From Blastomussa wellsi (taxonomy: Eukaryota > Cnidaria > Anthozoa > Scleractinia > Plerogyridae), in NCBI GenBank assembly GCA_947652115.1, contig OX393568.1, positions 3,002,460 to 3,066,459 of the forward strand: a stretch of DNA of 64,000 nt, given 5' to 3'. How positions within the stretch are numbered: the stretch's first letter is position 1; every line of letters starts with the position of its first letter. Position numbers and translations under genes: made by a program. The notes beneath the pieces are model-generated. The model was not told where the DNA came from. It searched no databases and worked only from the letters and a program-made list of their open reading frames with translations. This document shows positions 36,001 to 48,000 of the stretch, piece by piece.

Positions 36001-39000
36001 CGCCCCCCGGAAGAATCCCGGTTGGGTCCATAGCTTAAATTAATCAGCTCGTCGAGTACTATCAGTGTGCCAAATTTGGTGCTTTTACCATAAATCCCAC
36101 AATTCTTGCACCAATCTGCCGGACTATTACTGAGGAGCCTGAATTTGAGCTTTACAAAAACTACAGTGTACATGTATAGGCCAGTGTTAACTAAACAAAC
36201 TACGCTGTCCACTGTGATAATTGGTTTATCTGTATTATCCATCCTTTGTGTCGTTTTTGTGTCGTACTTGGAGTTTTGATTGGTTCACTGGATTGTCTCT
36301 GTCCTTTGTGATAAGCAAAAGTAATTACTTTGGTTTTGGTTTTACGATACTCAATTGAAACTCGCTCTAAGCAACCAAGGTCTGGGTTGGTAAAACTTAC
36401 TCCAAAGGAGGTGGCTGAAAATTGTAAAACAGGTTAAATGATCTTGTCATCTGCTAAATAATGTATTACATATACAAAAACCAAGGGCTTCAATGATGTT
36501 TTGAAGTAAGCGTCAGCAACTGGAAGATTAGACAGCTGTAAGTGGGCTTGTTTGTTGTGCCGAGCTGATTGCTGTGACCAGAGTAACCGGCGGCATTAGT
36601 CAAGTAACTAGCAGAACTCCGGCTGTCGCTGGCTTGTTTTAAAACACCAGCAATTAAAATAAATTAAATGTTTTTATTTTTTGTCTCAAACAGCTCCCAT
36701 GAGAAGCTCCAGTTCAGTTATTGTCAAGGTTTGTCCAAAAAGCCTTTTCTTGGTGAAACAATTGGACAAAGATTGGGTAAAACTGTAGAAAAATTCCCAG
36801 ACCGTGAGGCATATGTCTGTTGTGAGGACAATGAGAGGGCGACATTTGCCAAATTCCAAGAAGAGGTAATTTTTTTATTGAAGAAATGGTCCTTAAATTA
36901 ATTGCCTGCTTCACAGAATTTTAGTAAAATTTTGTGTGTCTTGCAGTCTCCATCTTTCTGCAAAGCTGTCTCGGAGTCTTGATTTCTTTTGCATAAGCTA
37001 AGAATGTCTTGGGCTTGCAGAAAATATATATGTCTTGCTCTCCTTCCGTCTCAAATGTAATGTTTGTCACCCTTAAATAAAGAGAACCAGATGAAGTTCC
37101 TTAATTGGTAATTAATCTTTTTTGCTATTTCCTTGTGTGATGCGATAATACTGTGGTACCATATAACCAATATTTGCAATTATCCAACCTTTTTGCTCTG
37201 ATGACATATCAGGCTTGTTTGGTCTCACCATGCGTATTTTGGATTGACTTTGTCATGCCAAAATATAAGCTATGCCAGAAATGCTGTTGAGGTAGAAGAA
37301 GAAAGACCGTGAGTTATCGCCTTGTGTGCCATGTGTTTGTTCTTACCGCATTTTGACGTCATCAGTGATCCATTCTACTACAGTTGGAACGTGACCTACA
37401 ATACCAGGCCCCCCATATGAGGCCCCGACCGACAATATCAGGCCCCGACATACGATATCAGGCCCCGACATACAATAGCAGGCCCCTTCGCTTTAGGGAC
37501 AATAAACTTATAGGTTTTGTTAAACATTTGCATATTTTCATATTTTGATTAAAAGCAAACATTTTTTGTCGTCTTGACCCTAATAAAAGGAAAATGAAAT
37601 GACATTGGAGGGTATATAATCCAACATAAACGGCATGCAGTTAATCGTCTCGGTCAAGTGGATCATCTGCTTCCGAAATCTAAGTAGCGCTAAACGACAG
37701 GCCTGAGAAAGAGTAAAAACATAGACCTTATTTTCTTGAAATTTGCTCCGGACAGGAAATTTCTTATCACAGGAGGTCACGTATTTTAATCACATCGTTC
37801 CAATATTATGTTGGAATACAGACCCGTTTTCCATCGACCAAAATGAGACAAACGTTGCACATCAGTGATTTCATTATCATTTGCATTGGCAGGTAAAGGG
37901 TTTGTGGAGTGCATATATTGGCAGGGCGAGGATATTTCTTTGGATAGTTGAGTCAATTTCTGTGGTTTGTTTAGATCATCAATGGGCTAATAACATTGAC
38001 ATGCTTGTGAAATCGGATGTGTTAGAAGTGTCTTGACTTTTGATTACATATTTTTTCTACAAAGATTTAATACAGCTTACTTCATAGAAGGCACTTGTTT
38101 TTCTCTAAGCTTTATTTTTTCCGCTTATGATAGAGAAATGACGTATTTTTATTGCCACGAGAGGTCAAAAGAAAATCGTTTGGCTATGTTGTGTGGGTAT
38201 TTATGCCACATTCATTTCGTAAAGATTTTAATACTTAGTGTTACTTTCGTGCGTGTAAAGGAAATACGTAAAGGTCATGATATTAGCAGGCAAGACAGAA
38301 CTTTAAAGACAACGACACAAGTTCCAAAGCTTCGATTATTAATTAACTGATGACAGACTACAAACTTAAAAGTTTTCTCGTTTTCTTTTAAGTTCTAATA
38401 TTATTTAAACAAACGGTTTTTTTTCTTTTGGGTTTGAAGTAATGTTGAGTCTTCATTTTTTCTAGGTTAAAAGCTCCTCTCCTTTCCTCCTTTCCAAACT
38501 TTTATTTTTCTTCCACATTTTCTACTGATTTAAAAACCCCTTTCTATGATGTTCTTTTTCCTTAGTCGTAAAATGGGAAATTCCATTATTAATTATGCTC
38601 GCTGTCCTTAAAGCGCCGTAAAATCTCCCCAGTCACAAAATTAATACGATTTGTAATCGTAGTGGTTGACGGGTCGTGTTTCTTTCCACTTCTTTTCCAC
38701 TTCAATTCCGAGAAGCGTCGCACCAGTTCCTCCTGTAGCGCTTCAGTCAGCTCCTCTGGGGAAGAAAGTAACATGTCCAAGCTTTTTTTAAAGCTGGATA
38801 CTTCTCCCTCCGACTTGGTTTCGGCCACCTTTTGGAATGCTGCCATACCCCGTTTGCCACCACGGCCAAAATCAGGTGGTAATTTCTGAACTTCTTCACA
38901 TGCCTGGTCAATGATTGACTGCAACGTTCCTTCTTTTTCTAGTTCAGAAATCATTTCTCTTGCCTTTTTATCCCAAACGTCATGGGCTTTACTCTCCTGC

Positions 39001-42000
39001 GTCTCGAGACTGTAAAGTAAAAGGAAAGTCATGCAAGAAAGGAAACTATTCTTAGCCCACGCGAACAAGTATATGGGCTATACCACTAAGTTTACTGAGT
39101 ATTGGTACAGCTACTCTTCGAGCACCACTACCCAAGGGCCAGTGCTACTGCTGTACCTCCATCACTATTGCGCATCCATGGTTTTTATCCCAATTCAGTT
39201 GCTCGCCATCTCGCTTGCCACGTGTGATAAGGTTTGAAGACAACTAGATCAAGCAACTAGCGAACACGAGGTGTGAGTCACACGTAAACTTAGCTACGTT
39301 GCCAGGACTATCAAAGAGGAAGTTGACCTCTTCCTTTCTTGTCACCCAAATGATAACATCTTCAAAGACAAATATATCGAAAACCGCGTTCTCTCCAATG
39401 ATAACATCGATAAACATCTTCTTCTGATGGCAAACTATCTCAGAAAGCTTACTGGATACCGGGACTGGATATTTTATCCGAGTCTTATAAACGGAAAACG
39501 CTCCATATGGGAAAACTGTTATCATTGGCCGATTATGTGAAGAGTTTCTGAGCCCGGGTTTATGAGCGTCATATTGTATGTCGAGAATCGGGGCTTCCCA
39601 TTGTATGTCGAGTACGGGGCTTCATATTGTATGTCCAGTTTCGGGGCTTCGTGTATGTAGAGTTTCGGCACTTCGTGTCGTATATATATGTCGTTTTCAG
39701 GGCTTCATATTGTATGTAGAGTTTCGCGGCTTCGTGTTGTTTGTCGAGTTTCGGGGCTTCCCGTTGTTTGTCGTTTTCGAGGCTTTATATTGCATGTAGA
39801 GCTTTTGGACTTCGTGGTGTAATGTAGGGTTTTGGGTTCGATATTGTATGTCGAGGTTCGGGACTTAATTTATATAGTATGTCCAGTTTTGTAGCTTCTT
39901 AGCCCCGCTGTATAAAAGAGTTTCGGGGCTTCCTATTATATGTAGTTTTCGGGGCTTCATATTGCATGTTGCGTTTCCGGGCTTCGTGTTGTATGTCAAG
40001 ATTTGTGCTTGACATTGTAGGCCGGAATTCGGGACTTCATATTGTGTGTCGAGTTTAGGAGGTTCGTGTTGGATGTCGTCTTTCAGGGCTTAATATTGTC
40101 TGTAGAGCTTCGAGGCTTTGTGTTGTATGTCGTGTTTCGAGGCCTCATACTGTATGTCCACGGTTTCGGGCCTTGTGTTGCATGTCGAAATCCTGGGCTT
40201 CATATTGCATGTAGAGTGTCGGGGCTTCTTGTTGTATGTGGATTTTGCTAAGTGCTTCGTATTGTATGTACAGTTTCGGGGCTTTTTTTGTATGTAGAGA
40301 TTCGGGGCTTGCAATTGTAGGTAGAGTTTCGGGGTTCATATTGTATGTACAGTTTCGGGGCTTCATATTGTATGTCACATTCGTGGACTAGTATTTTATG
40401 TAGAATTTCGGGGCTTCATATTGTATGTCGAGTTTCGTTTCGGGGGGCTTGAGGTGGGGGGCTTCAGATGGGGGCTTGAGGTGGGGGACTTCAGATGGGG
40501 GGCTTGAGGTGGGGGCTTCAGATGAGGGGCTTCACTTGGGGGGCTTGAGGTGGGGGGCTTCAGATGGGGGGCTTGAGGTGGGGGGCTTGAGGTGGGGGGC
40601 TTGAGGTGGGGGGCTTGAGGTGGGGGGCTTCAGATGGATGGAACGTTCCAAACCCTGCTCGATCCATTACTGAACAGTTGCATGCAACATGGAATTTATT
40701 TGTTAAATAAAGGAGAGAGTTCTCACTGTTCTTGCTAACAATCATGTTAATTGCAGGTGGAATACCTTGCTAAAGGACTTCTCGCCATGGGTTTAAAAAG
40801 GGGTGACCGTGTGGCAATATGGGGCCCTAACATGAGAGAATGGGTCATCACTCAGTTTGCCACTGCCAAAGCTGGATTAATACTGGTTAGTGTATAGATT
40901 AAACATCAACAAAGAAATGGTCAAAGGAAACTGGGAAAAAATCCGAGTCCCAGGTGGGATTTGAATCCATGACCCTCCGTGATCTAGTTGGATGCTCTAA
41001 CCACCGAGCTACTGGAGAATCTATGGTGAGAAAGGGTCAAATGTGGGTCTTGACTGGAACTGCATTGCGCGACTACACAGTCAAACGATGAATGGCGCCT
41101 TATACTCTTAACTGCATCGTGCAGTCACATTAAAGCACATCAAAGATGCGACCATCCAACCTCCAAAAGAGTAATGAAAGAAATACCAAACCAAACCAGT
41201 AGACCAGTTGATATAAATTATTGGATTAATTTTGGTTAGTGTATAGATTAATATTGGGTAATATTGAATTAGTGCTTGTTTGATGAGTACTGTATTAATA
41301 TTGGATTTTCTAACTCTGCTAGTTTGTAGATATTAACTCAGAAATTTAGAAGATTTAACCTTGTTGTCAATCAGAAAAGTGTAGCTAGGGGCTTTTTTTA
41401 TTCTCTACTTGCACAATCCCATAATACATCGCTTCTACCCCCCAAAAAAATTGCATAGGCATTGTTTTGGATTTCCCTTGGGACATCTTCATGTCCCAGG
41501 AGAAATTGTAAACAATGATTATGCAAAATTTTGGGGGGTAAAAGAGGTGTATTATGAGATTTTTGCAAGTAGAGAATTCTCAAAAAGAATAACAAATTTC
41601 ATTTTGCTTTTCCAGGTTAACATAAATCCTGCTTATCAAATCCCAGAATTGGAATATGCCCTGAAAAAGGTATTCTTAGCTTTCTAGACCTAAATGTTTT
41701 CTTAAAAATAACAATTTTAGTATCATTATTTATAAAACATTAAATAAATAAACATCATGAACAATTAATTTGAGTTCTCAGATTTAATTTGAATTTAAGC
41801 TATCATAGTTACAGGCCAGGGTTAGTGATTAGAGCACAAGACTCTAGATTGAATTGTCTGGGTTCAAGCCCTGGCTGGGGCAATGCATTGTGTTCTTGGG
41901 CAAGACACTTTACTCTCAATGACAGTGCCTCTCTCCACCCAGGTGCATGTTAAATGGTTGCCAGTGAACTTAATGCTGTGGCTGAGTAATCCTGTGATGA

Positions 42001-45000
42001 TGGTAGTAGAAATGCTCATAGTGGCTTCGTGCTAAGGAAACCAGGATAAGCGCCAGACTTTTCCTGTATAAAGTTATTAATAATATTACAGGTCTGGGGT
42101 TTCAAAACAAATTAGTGATTGCCAATGTTGTGCCAGTTACATGATTATCTGGTCATAGCAATTAGCTTGCAACTATGAAATTTAATTTTTCATGTCAAAA
42201 GCAGAGCTCTGCTCTTTTTGTTGCTGACACCGTCTTCAAAACATTTTATTTTTTTATAATTTTGATTTGTTGCATCTTAGGTTGGCTGCAAAGCACTTAT
42301 CATGGCCAACCAGTTTAAAACACAAGATTACTACAACATGTTAACTCACATCGTACATGAGCTGCCGCATTCAAAACCAGGAGACCTCTTCAATGAAAGG
42401 TCAGCCATTTACAGAATTAATGAATACTCAATTTTGAAGATTGTGTGGTTCACAATCTGCTTCAGGGATAACAGTAATGTTACCTATTACACAACTAAGA
42501 TAGTCAGAGGGCTGATACTGAAAATCAACCAGTCAGATTGCTCTATTGTTTGTGCAATATTTTTTAAGCATTGGACCAGTGAGGTATTATACCAAAAGAT
42601 CCTAGGATGGTCCAACGTTTACTGTATTTTTAATTATAAAAATAATTAACTTGTCTTTCATGAAAAAAACATGACTTCTGTTTTATCGGTTTGTAAACAA
42701 TGTTGTAGAACATACTGACCGAATACCTGGTCGTTCCTCAGTCAGAAAGCCATTCTTTTTATCCTTTCTATTTTCAACTTGTATCTACAACAATCCTTTT
42801 TCAGTAGTGCAATTAAATCTCTTATTAACCATGCTTGCCTGGAACTGTACTTTGAGAATGTAGGCCTCAGTTTAATCTGTGCAGACCTCACTTCACTCAG
42901 TCTGTGCTGTCAAGACCTTGGGTTGATATTCTCCAGTACGGCCAGGCTGCACCTGGTCAGAAGAGAAGCATATGTTATGTTTGCACGTGCACAGGGACCA
43001 AAAAGCCCAAACTGCTAATGCTGCTAGTACAGTTAGCACAATTTTACTGTTTATGGTGTCTGTCCTCACCAAATCCACCTTATCTTTACCATCGGAAGTT
43101 CAGAGACACTCAGAGTCGCTCATTCAAGTAACACATGTAATGTCTCTGTTTCACATTGTCTTTCAGTTGCACAGAAACTTTTATAGGCATATAGTGAAGC
43201 TTCTTCAAAGGAAGAAACAGACAGACTGGTACATGCTCTCTTGTTTTTAAGAGCAAGGTTAGGTAGTGTAGCCATGAAGTTATGTCTGCTAATAACATTT
43301 TTTTTAATATGTTAAAATAAAGCATTCATTTAATGCTAGAGTTGATAATTTTTATGTAGCATTGGACTAATAGACAGGTGAGTTTCAATTATTATGAATA
43401 ATTAAAAGTCATCCATGGGTAGCCTTCGATGAGTGGCCAAATTCATGCGATTTGTTTCATTTTAGTAGGGGGTTAGGACCTGATTATATAAAATTTCATT
43501 CTGTAAGCCATTACAACAGTCACCAACCATGGGTTTCCTTTAATTCACCTGGTCTGCCAATCAGCTAACTAGAAAGAGAAACTAGACAAGAAGTAGGAAA
43601 CTGGCATAAGTTATTCAGACTACTACTCCTGACTTGATCGTAATTTCTTCACAGAGTCCCAGATCTTAAATTAGTAGTGATGGCCAGCAAGGATCATGAA
43701 AGAACTTTCAGGTTTGCATTTCTGTCTATTTTTGAGTTGAACCATCATAAGCAGTTTTGCCGAGATCTCAGTGAGATCCCAGCAATGTCAGCAACAGTGC
43801 TGTGGTTTCACTGAGAGATCTCGCCGTGGACTGGCAAGATATATCAAAATCGTGGCAGCCAAAAACTTGCTGAGAATCTTGCCGCCATAATCTTGGTAAG
43901 ACCTCGGTGTAATCTAGGCATAAACTTTTTCGGGGATAGTTAGGGATAATGTAATGACTGTCAAATGTTTGTGTTTGATTTTAGCGGCACAATGGCATTC
44001 CAAGAGTTAATGGAGACAGGTGGGATGGATGAGAGAAGACAGTTACAAGAATTACAGAATGAACTTCAAAGCGATGATCCAATTAATATTCAGTTTACTT
44101 CAGTAAGCAATACAATACAAGTTTACCTACTATTGCTTACAACATTTTTGCAAAATACTGATGTTGTAAAAAGCAGTAGAGAAGGTGCTGAGAGAGTTTG
44201 TGTAACTGGCTTTGTAGAGAGCAAGTTAAAATGTCTTGTGTTTCCTTTATACTTTGCAGTGAGCCTATAGCTACTGGCCTATCAGGCTGGAGCTTATCCA
44301 GTTGGTTTGCGTAGTATGAAGCAACTAGTAGTATTTCTACTCTCCCCTGGATGCGATGCTAGTCCATCGCTGGGTTACCCCTCAGCTTTCAATTTATGAT
44401 GCCTTTTTATACGCCTGGGTGGAGAGAGGCACTGTGAGAGTGAAGGGTCATGCCAATGAACACATGAATGCAGTGCACTAACCAGAAGGCCAAACCTAGC
44501 TTGATTATCTGTTAATTGTCTGAGGTCGATCATGGCTGGCGGCTGGGGGAGGGAGAGAGGGAAGCGAAGCGGCCATGATTGACCTTGGACGTCTGAGAAT
44601 CTAGCAAGGCCAAACCAAGCTATGTTGAGTTTGCATTTATGGTCTGCTTTCTGATGTTATATGTAAGACTTAGTGTGTACTGTTTTTTTAACAGGGCACC
44701 ACTGGTAATCCCAAAGGAGCTACATTATCCCATCATAATATTCTAAACAATGCATATTTCGTTGGTGAGATTTTGGATTATGAAAATCAGGTACAGTTTT
44801 GTTTGATGGAAATTTCACACAATTCGTTCAATGAAAAGAACACAGAAAATAATAAAAGTATCTTATGTACCTAGTAACTACCTTACTGATGCCACCTCGG
44901 AATGTAAATTGGTTAGTTTTTGGCAACATTGAATTTAGCATTTCCACCCTGGACATTTCTCATGTGTTATGGGGCGACTCAAATTATAGCGGTCAGCAAA

Positions 45001-48000
45001 AAGTTGTCAAAATTTTTAAAATCAAAACCTTTCTCAAGTGGCAATAGTGCATTTCCCAGCAATGCACGTTTCTACATTTCGTTTAATAGATAAAACAAAG
45101 ATAAAAGACAAAACAAAGGAAATCAGAACTGTGACCTTGGTTTGGAAATCTGATCTCAATTAGCATAGATTTTTACAATTTTATTTCTAAAGTTTCTCTG
45201 TAGTTTTAGTTTTGATGGAGAAAATGTATATAATTCTCGAAATAGCGTTTAATGACATTACATAAAAGTACTCCAGTGTGTGTCATATTTTCAACCCTGT
45301 CTCTCATTTTTGATATATTACCTTATTATTGGAATAAAACGAAGCATGTTAACAACGCGAACAAAATTTACGCGTTATAAAATTAACGCGAATTTTCGAA
45401 AAGTAATGTTTACATACATTTAATTAACGCGAATTTCCGTTTTGTACAAAATTTGCTCTTTATTTCCAGCAAGGTAGCCATACAAACTTGAAATGGGATG
45501 ACAAAAATGCGATAGATATTTTACGCAAGAAAGTTGAAGAAGTGACTTATACCCTCGGAGAAGACGATCGGTATACTGACGAATCTAAGGACATTTTGAA
45601 GTTAATATTAAATTAAGATGCGTCAACGGACTCTGACGGAAACGTAGATGAATTGAAACTTTGTTGATAAAAAGGTGTCTTAAAATAACGATGCTTTCAA
45701 TCAACGTCATTTTAATTAACAATGAAGTAAATTAAGATACATAAAATTAACGCGAATTTTTGAAATTCGCGTTAATTACATGCATTGTTAATTTCCTATA
45801 ATAAGGTACTAAAAATATTTGGTGCTAAGAGGCTTGTGACTACTGATAGTTTTGTGGTGTGAGTGACATTTTGATATCAGTGTACAATTTCTCCTTACCA
45901 TTGTTCATTTACACCATATTGTACAAGTTGGGAGAATTTGATTTGTTAGTCATGACTTGCATGTCTTACTTTGTCTTGTTGATTGTAGAATTCCAGAATA
46001 TGTATCCCTGTTCCACTGTATCACTGTTTTGGAATGGTGCTTGGAAGGTAAGCTGTATTACACACAGACTCTAGCTCAATTTTGCTACCAAATTGAATTA
46101 TAAAATAACTGTGATACCACACGCGCTCTCATTGGTTGATAGGTGTGTTTAGATGAGAGTATGTAAGCACGATTGTGACGTTTCAGTTTCGTGAGTAATT
46201 TTAAGAATTATTTTATATTTTGCGTCTCGCGTTTGCATAACTGCCTCGAATTCCCTCAAATCCCCTCGTGTTTAGATAAGGCTATGTATTAAGAGTCCTC
46301 TATTGCTTAATCAAGTATTACTAATAATCACTTGAAACATGGAAGTAACATTTCAATAACACAGAAAATAAAAGCAATTAAAGTGCGGGTGGACAAAAAT
46401 CGATGAAGATTATTTTAACGGATATGGGTTTTGAAATGCTGTTGGACTCAACAGTTTGTGACTTTCTGTTGACCAAAACCAAATAGTTTCTATCGCTTTG
46501 TTTTAGTGTAATGAGCATTACGTATGGGACTACTTCAGTTTATCCTTCTCGAGGGTTCGACCCTGGAGCTGTGCTGACAGCCATTCAACAAGAAAAGTAA
46601 GTTGAGATTTTCGCGTACGTTTTCTGAAATATTGAAAATGGCAAGTTATAACATACTGTAAATAAGTAGAAAATTTGGTAAAACATCCCAGTACTGGTTT
46701 TGTTTTGTCGCAAAGTTGACCTGTTTGGGTTCAAATGATTACAGTTTTTAAGACTTGTTTGCTCTTTTTTAATCTGTGACATTTCCATTTCGGCTTGACT
46801 TAATAGCCTACAAACCTTATCTTATCAAACCTGATCTTTTAAACTGTTGAAAACTGCAGCAAAAAATGTAACTGTTGACTTGAACAAAGTTCGCTTGGTT
46901 TTGGAAGGCGCGGTAAAAAAAACATTTTTCCTTTTTGAAGTTGATGTTTTGCCTATTCAGTGTATTCTCCTAACACGTTTGTTTTCAGGTGTACTTCTCT
47001 GTACGGCACGCCAACAATGTTTATAGATGTTCTAAATCACCCTGCTTTAGACAAGTTTGACGTCAGCAGTCTTCATACAGGTAAGTGTTACTGTTACCAA
47101 TTCCTATGACACAGGCTTGTATTCTGAGAATCCAAATTGACCGAAGTTTCATTTTCTCAGTGCGAACATGGCTGCGAAACGGGATGACGCACAAATTTAT
47201 TTCAAAACCAGTATTGGTTCATGCTATTTCCCCGCCTTTTTGCAAATTGTCTTGTTTCACGCCAAGTTTTGATTGGTTGAATCTATTGCAAAACCTTGCA
47301 AAACCAGATCGACAATAAATTTGGTTCCTACTATTTCCCGCCTTTTTCACGAATTGTCTGGTTTTGCGTCGTTTTGATTGGTTGATTATGCGAGTGATGG
47401 GCTTCTAGATGCGGCTGATTATTAGCGCTCTAAACATAAACCAGAATATGCTGACGAGACTTTTCCCGCGCTCGACACGCCGTTGGCAAGCGCGGGAAAT
47501 TTCACATGACATCGTGATCAGTTTTAAATTTTTACACTCTTTATTTTAGGTATCATGGCAGGTTCGCCGTGTCCAATTGAGGTGATGAAACAAGTGATGA
47601 CAAAACTGCACATGCCTCAAGTCACGGTAAGTATGAGCGCTGAACATGGAACGACAGAAACAGTTTCATGAAAGCCTGTACGGGGTGCCCATCAAACGCA
47701 GTGCATAGAATCGTCCATTCCGATCAACAGCCTGATTTCTCAAACCTCGCGTTAGTATCCTATTATTTTTTTGGCGATTTTCGCTACTTTCAACACATTC
47801 GCGAAATTTACTACACGCGGACAAAAGAGAGTGCCTCGAGAGGGGGAGGGTGGTCTCCAAAACTTCTTGCATTTAAAATTTGGGCGATTTTGTAACAGTT
47901 TTTTTTGTAACAATTAATTATATTAACTGTCGCTCTTGTCCCCACTTTTAGCAATTACCCTGGCTTTGCAGTGGCGGATCGGGGGGGTGGGGGAGTTTCG

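Larger units (their letters stand above)
29358..36126 (+). mobile_element. Candidate TIR-bounded transposon carrying a giant ORF
   Basis: The left end begins TAGTCCGGCAGATTGGTGCA. The right end finishes TGCACCAATCTGCCGGACTA, an exact 20-bp inverted repeat. Homology continues inward with gaps for about 130 bp (GAATTGTGGGATTTATGG, AAAAGCACCAAATTTGGCA, AGCTATGGACCCA). Outside the repeats the similarity stops abruptly. TTA is present at both borders (29355-29357 and 36127-36129), which could be a 3-bp target duplication. The right side carries two more diverged copies of the subterminal unit (about 35640-36000). The 6769-bp interior is mostly the giant gene at 30689-35288. Whether the repeats and the gene form one element is inference. 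Confidence 0.55.

Noticed and set aside
39570..40436. CRISPR-like array appearance
   Set aside because: Units are contiguous and degenerate with no distinct spacers, in an animal intron; it is a minisatellite.
40945..41021. Functional tRNA gene on the minus strand
   Set aside because: A and B boxes are present but the stems pair poorly; similar heads occur on SINE-like repeats nearby.
42779..43250. Overlapping short frames in ACSF2 intron 5
   Set aside because: Frames on both strands, no splice support, no similarity that I recognise.
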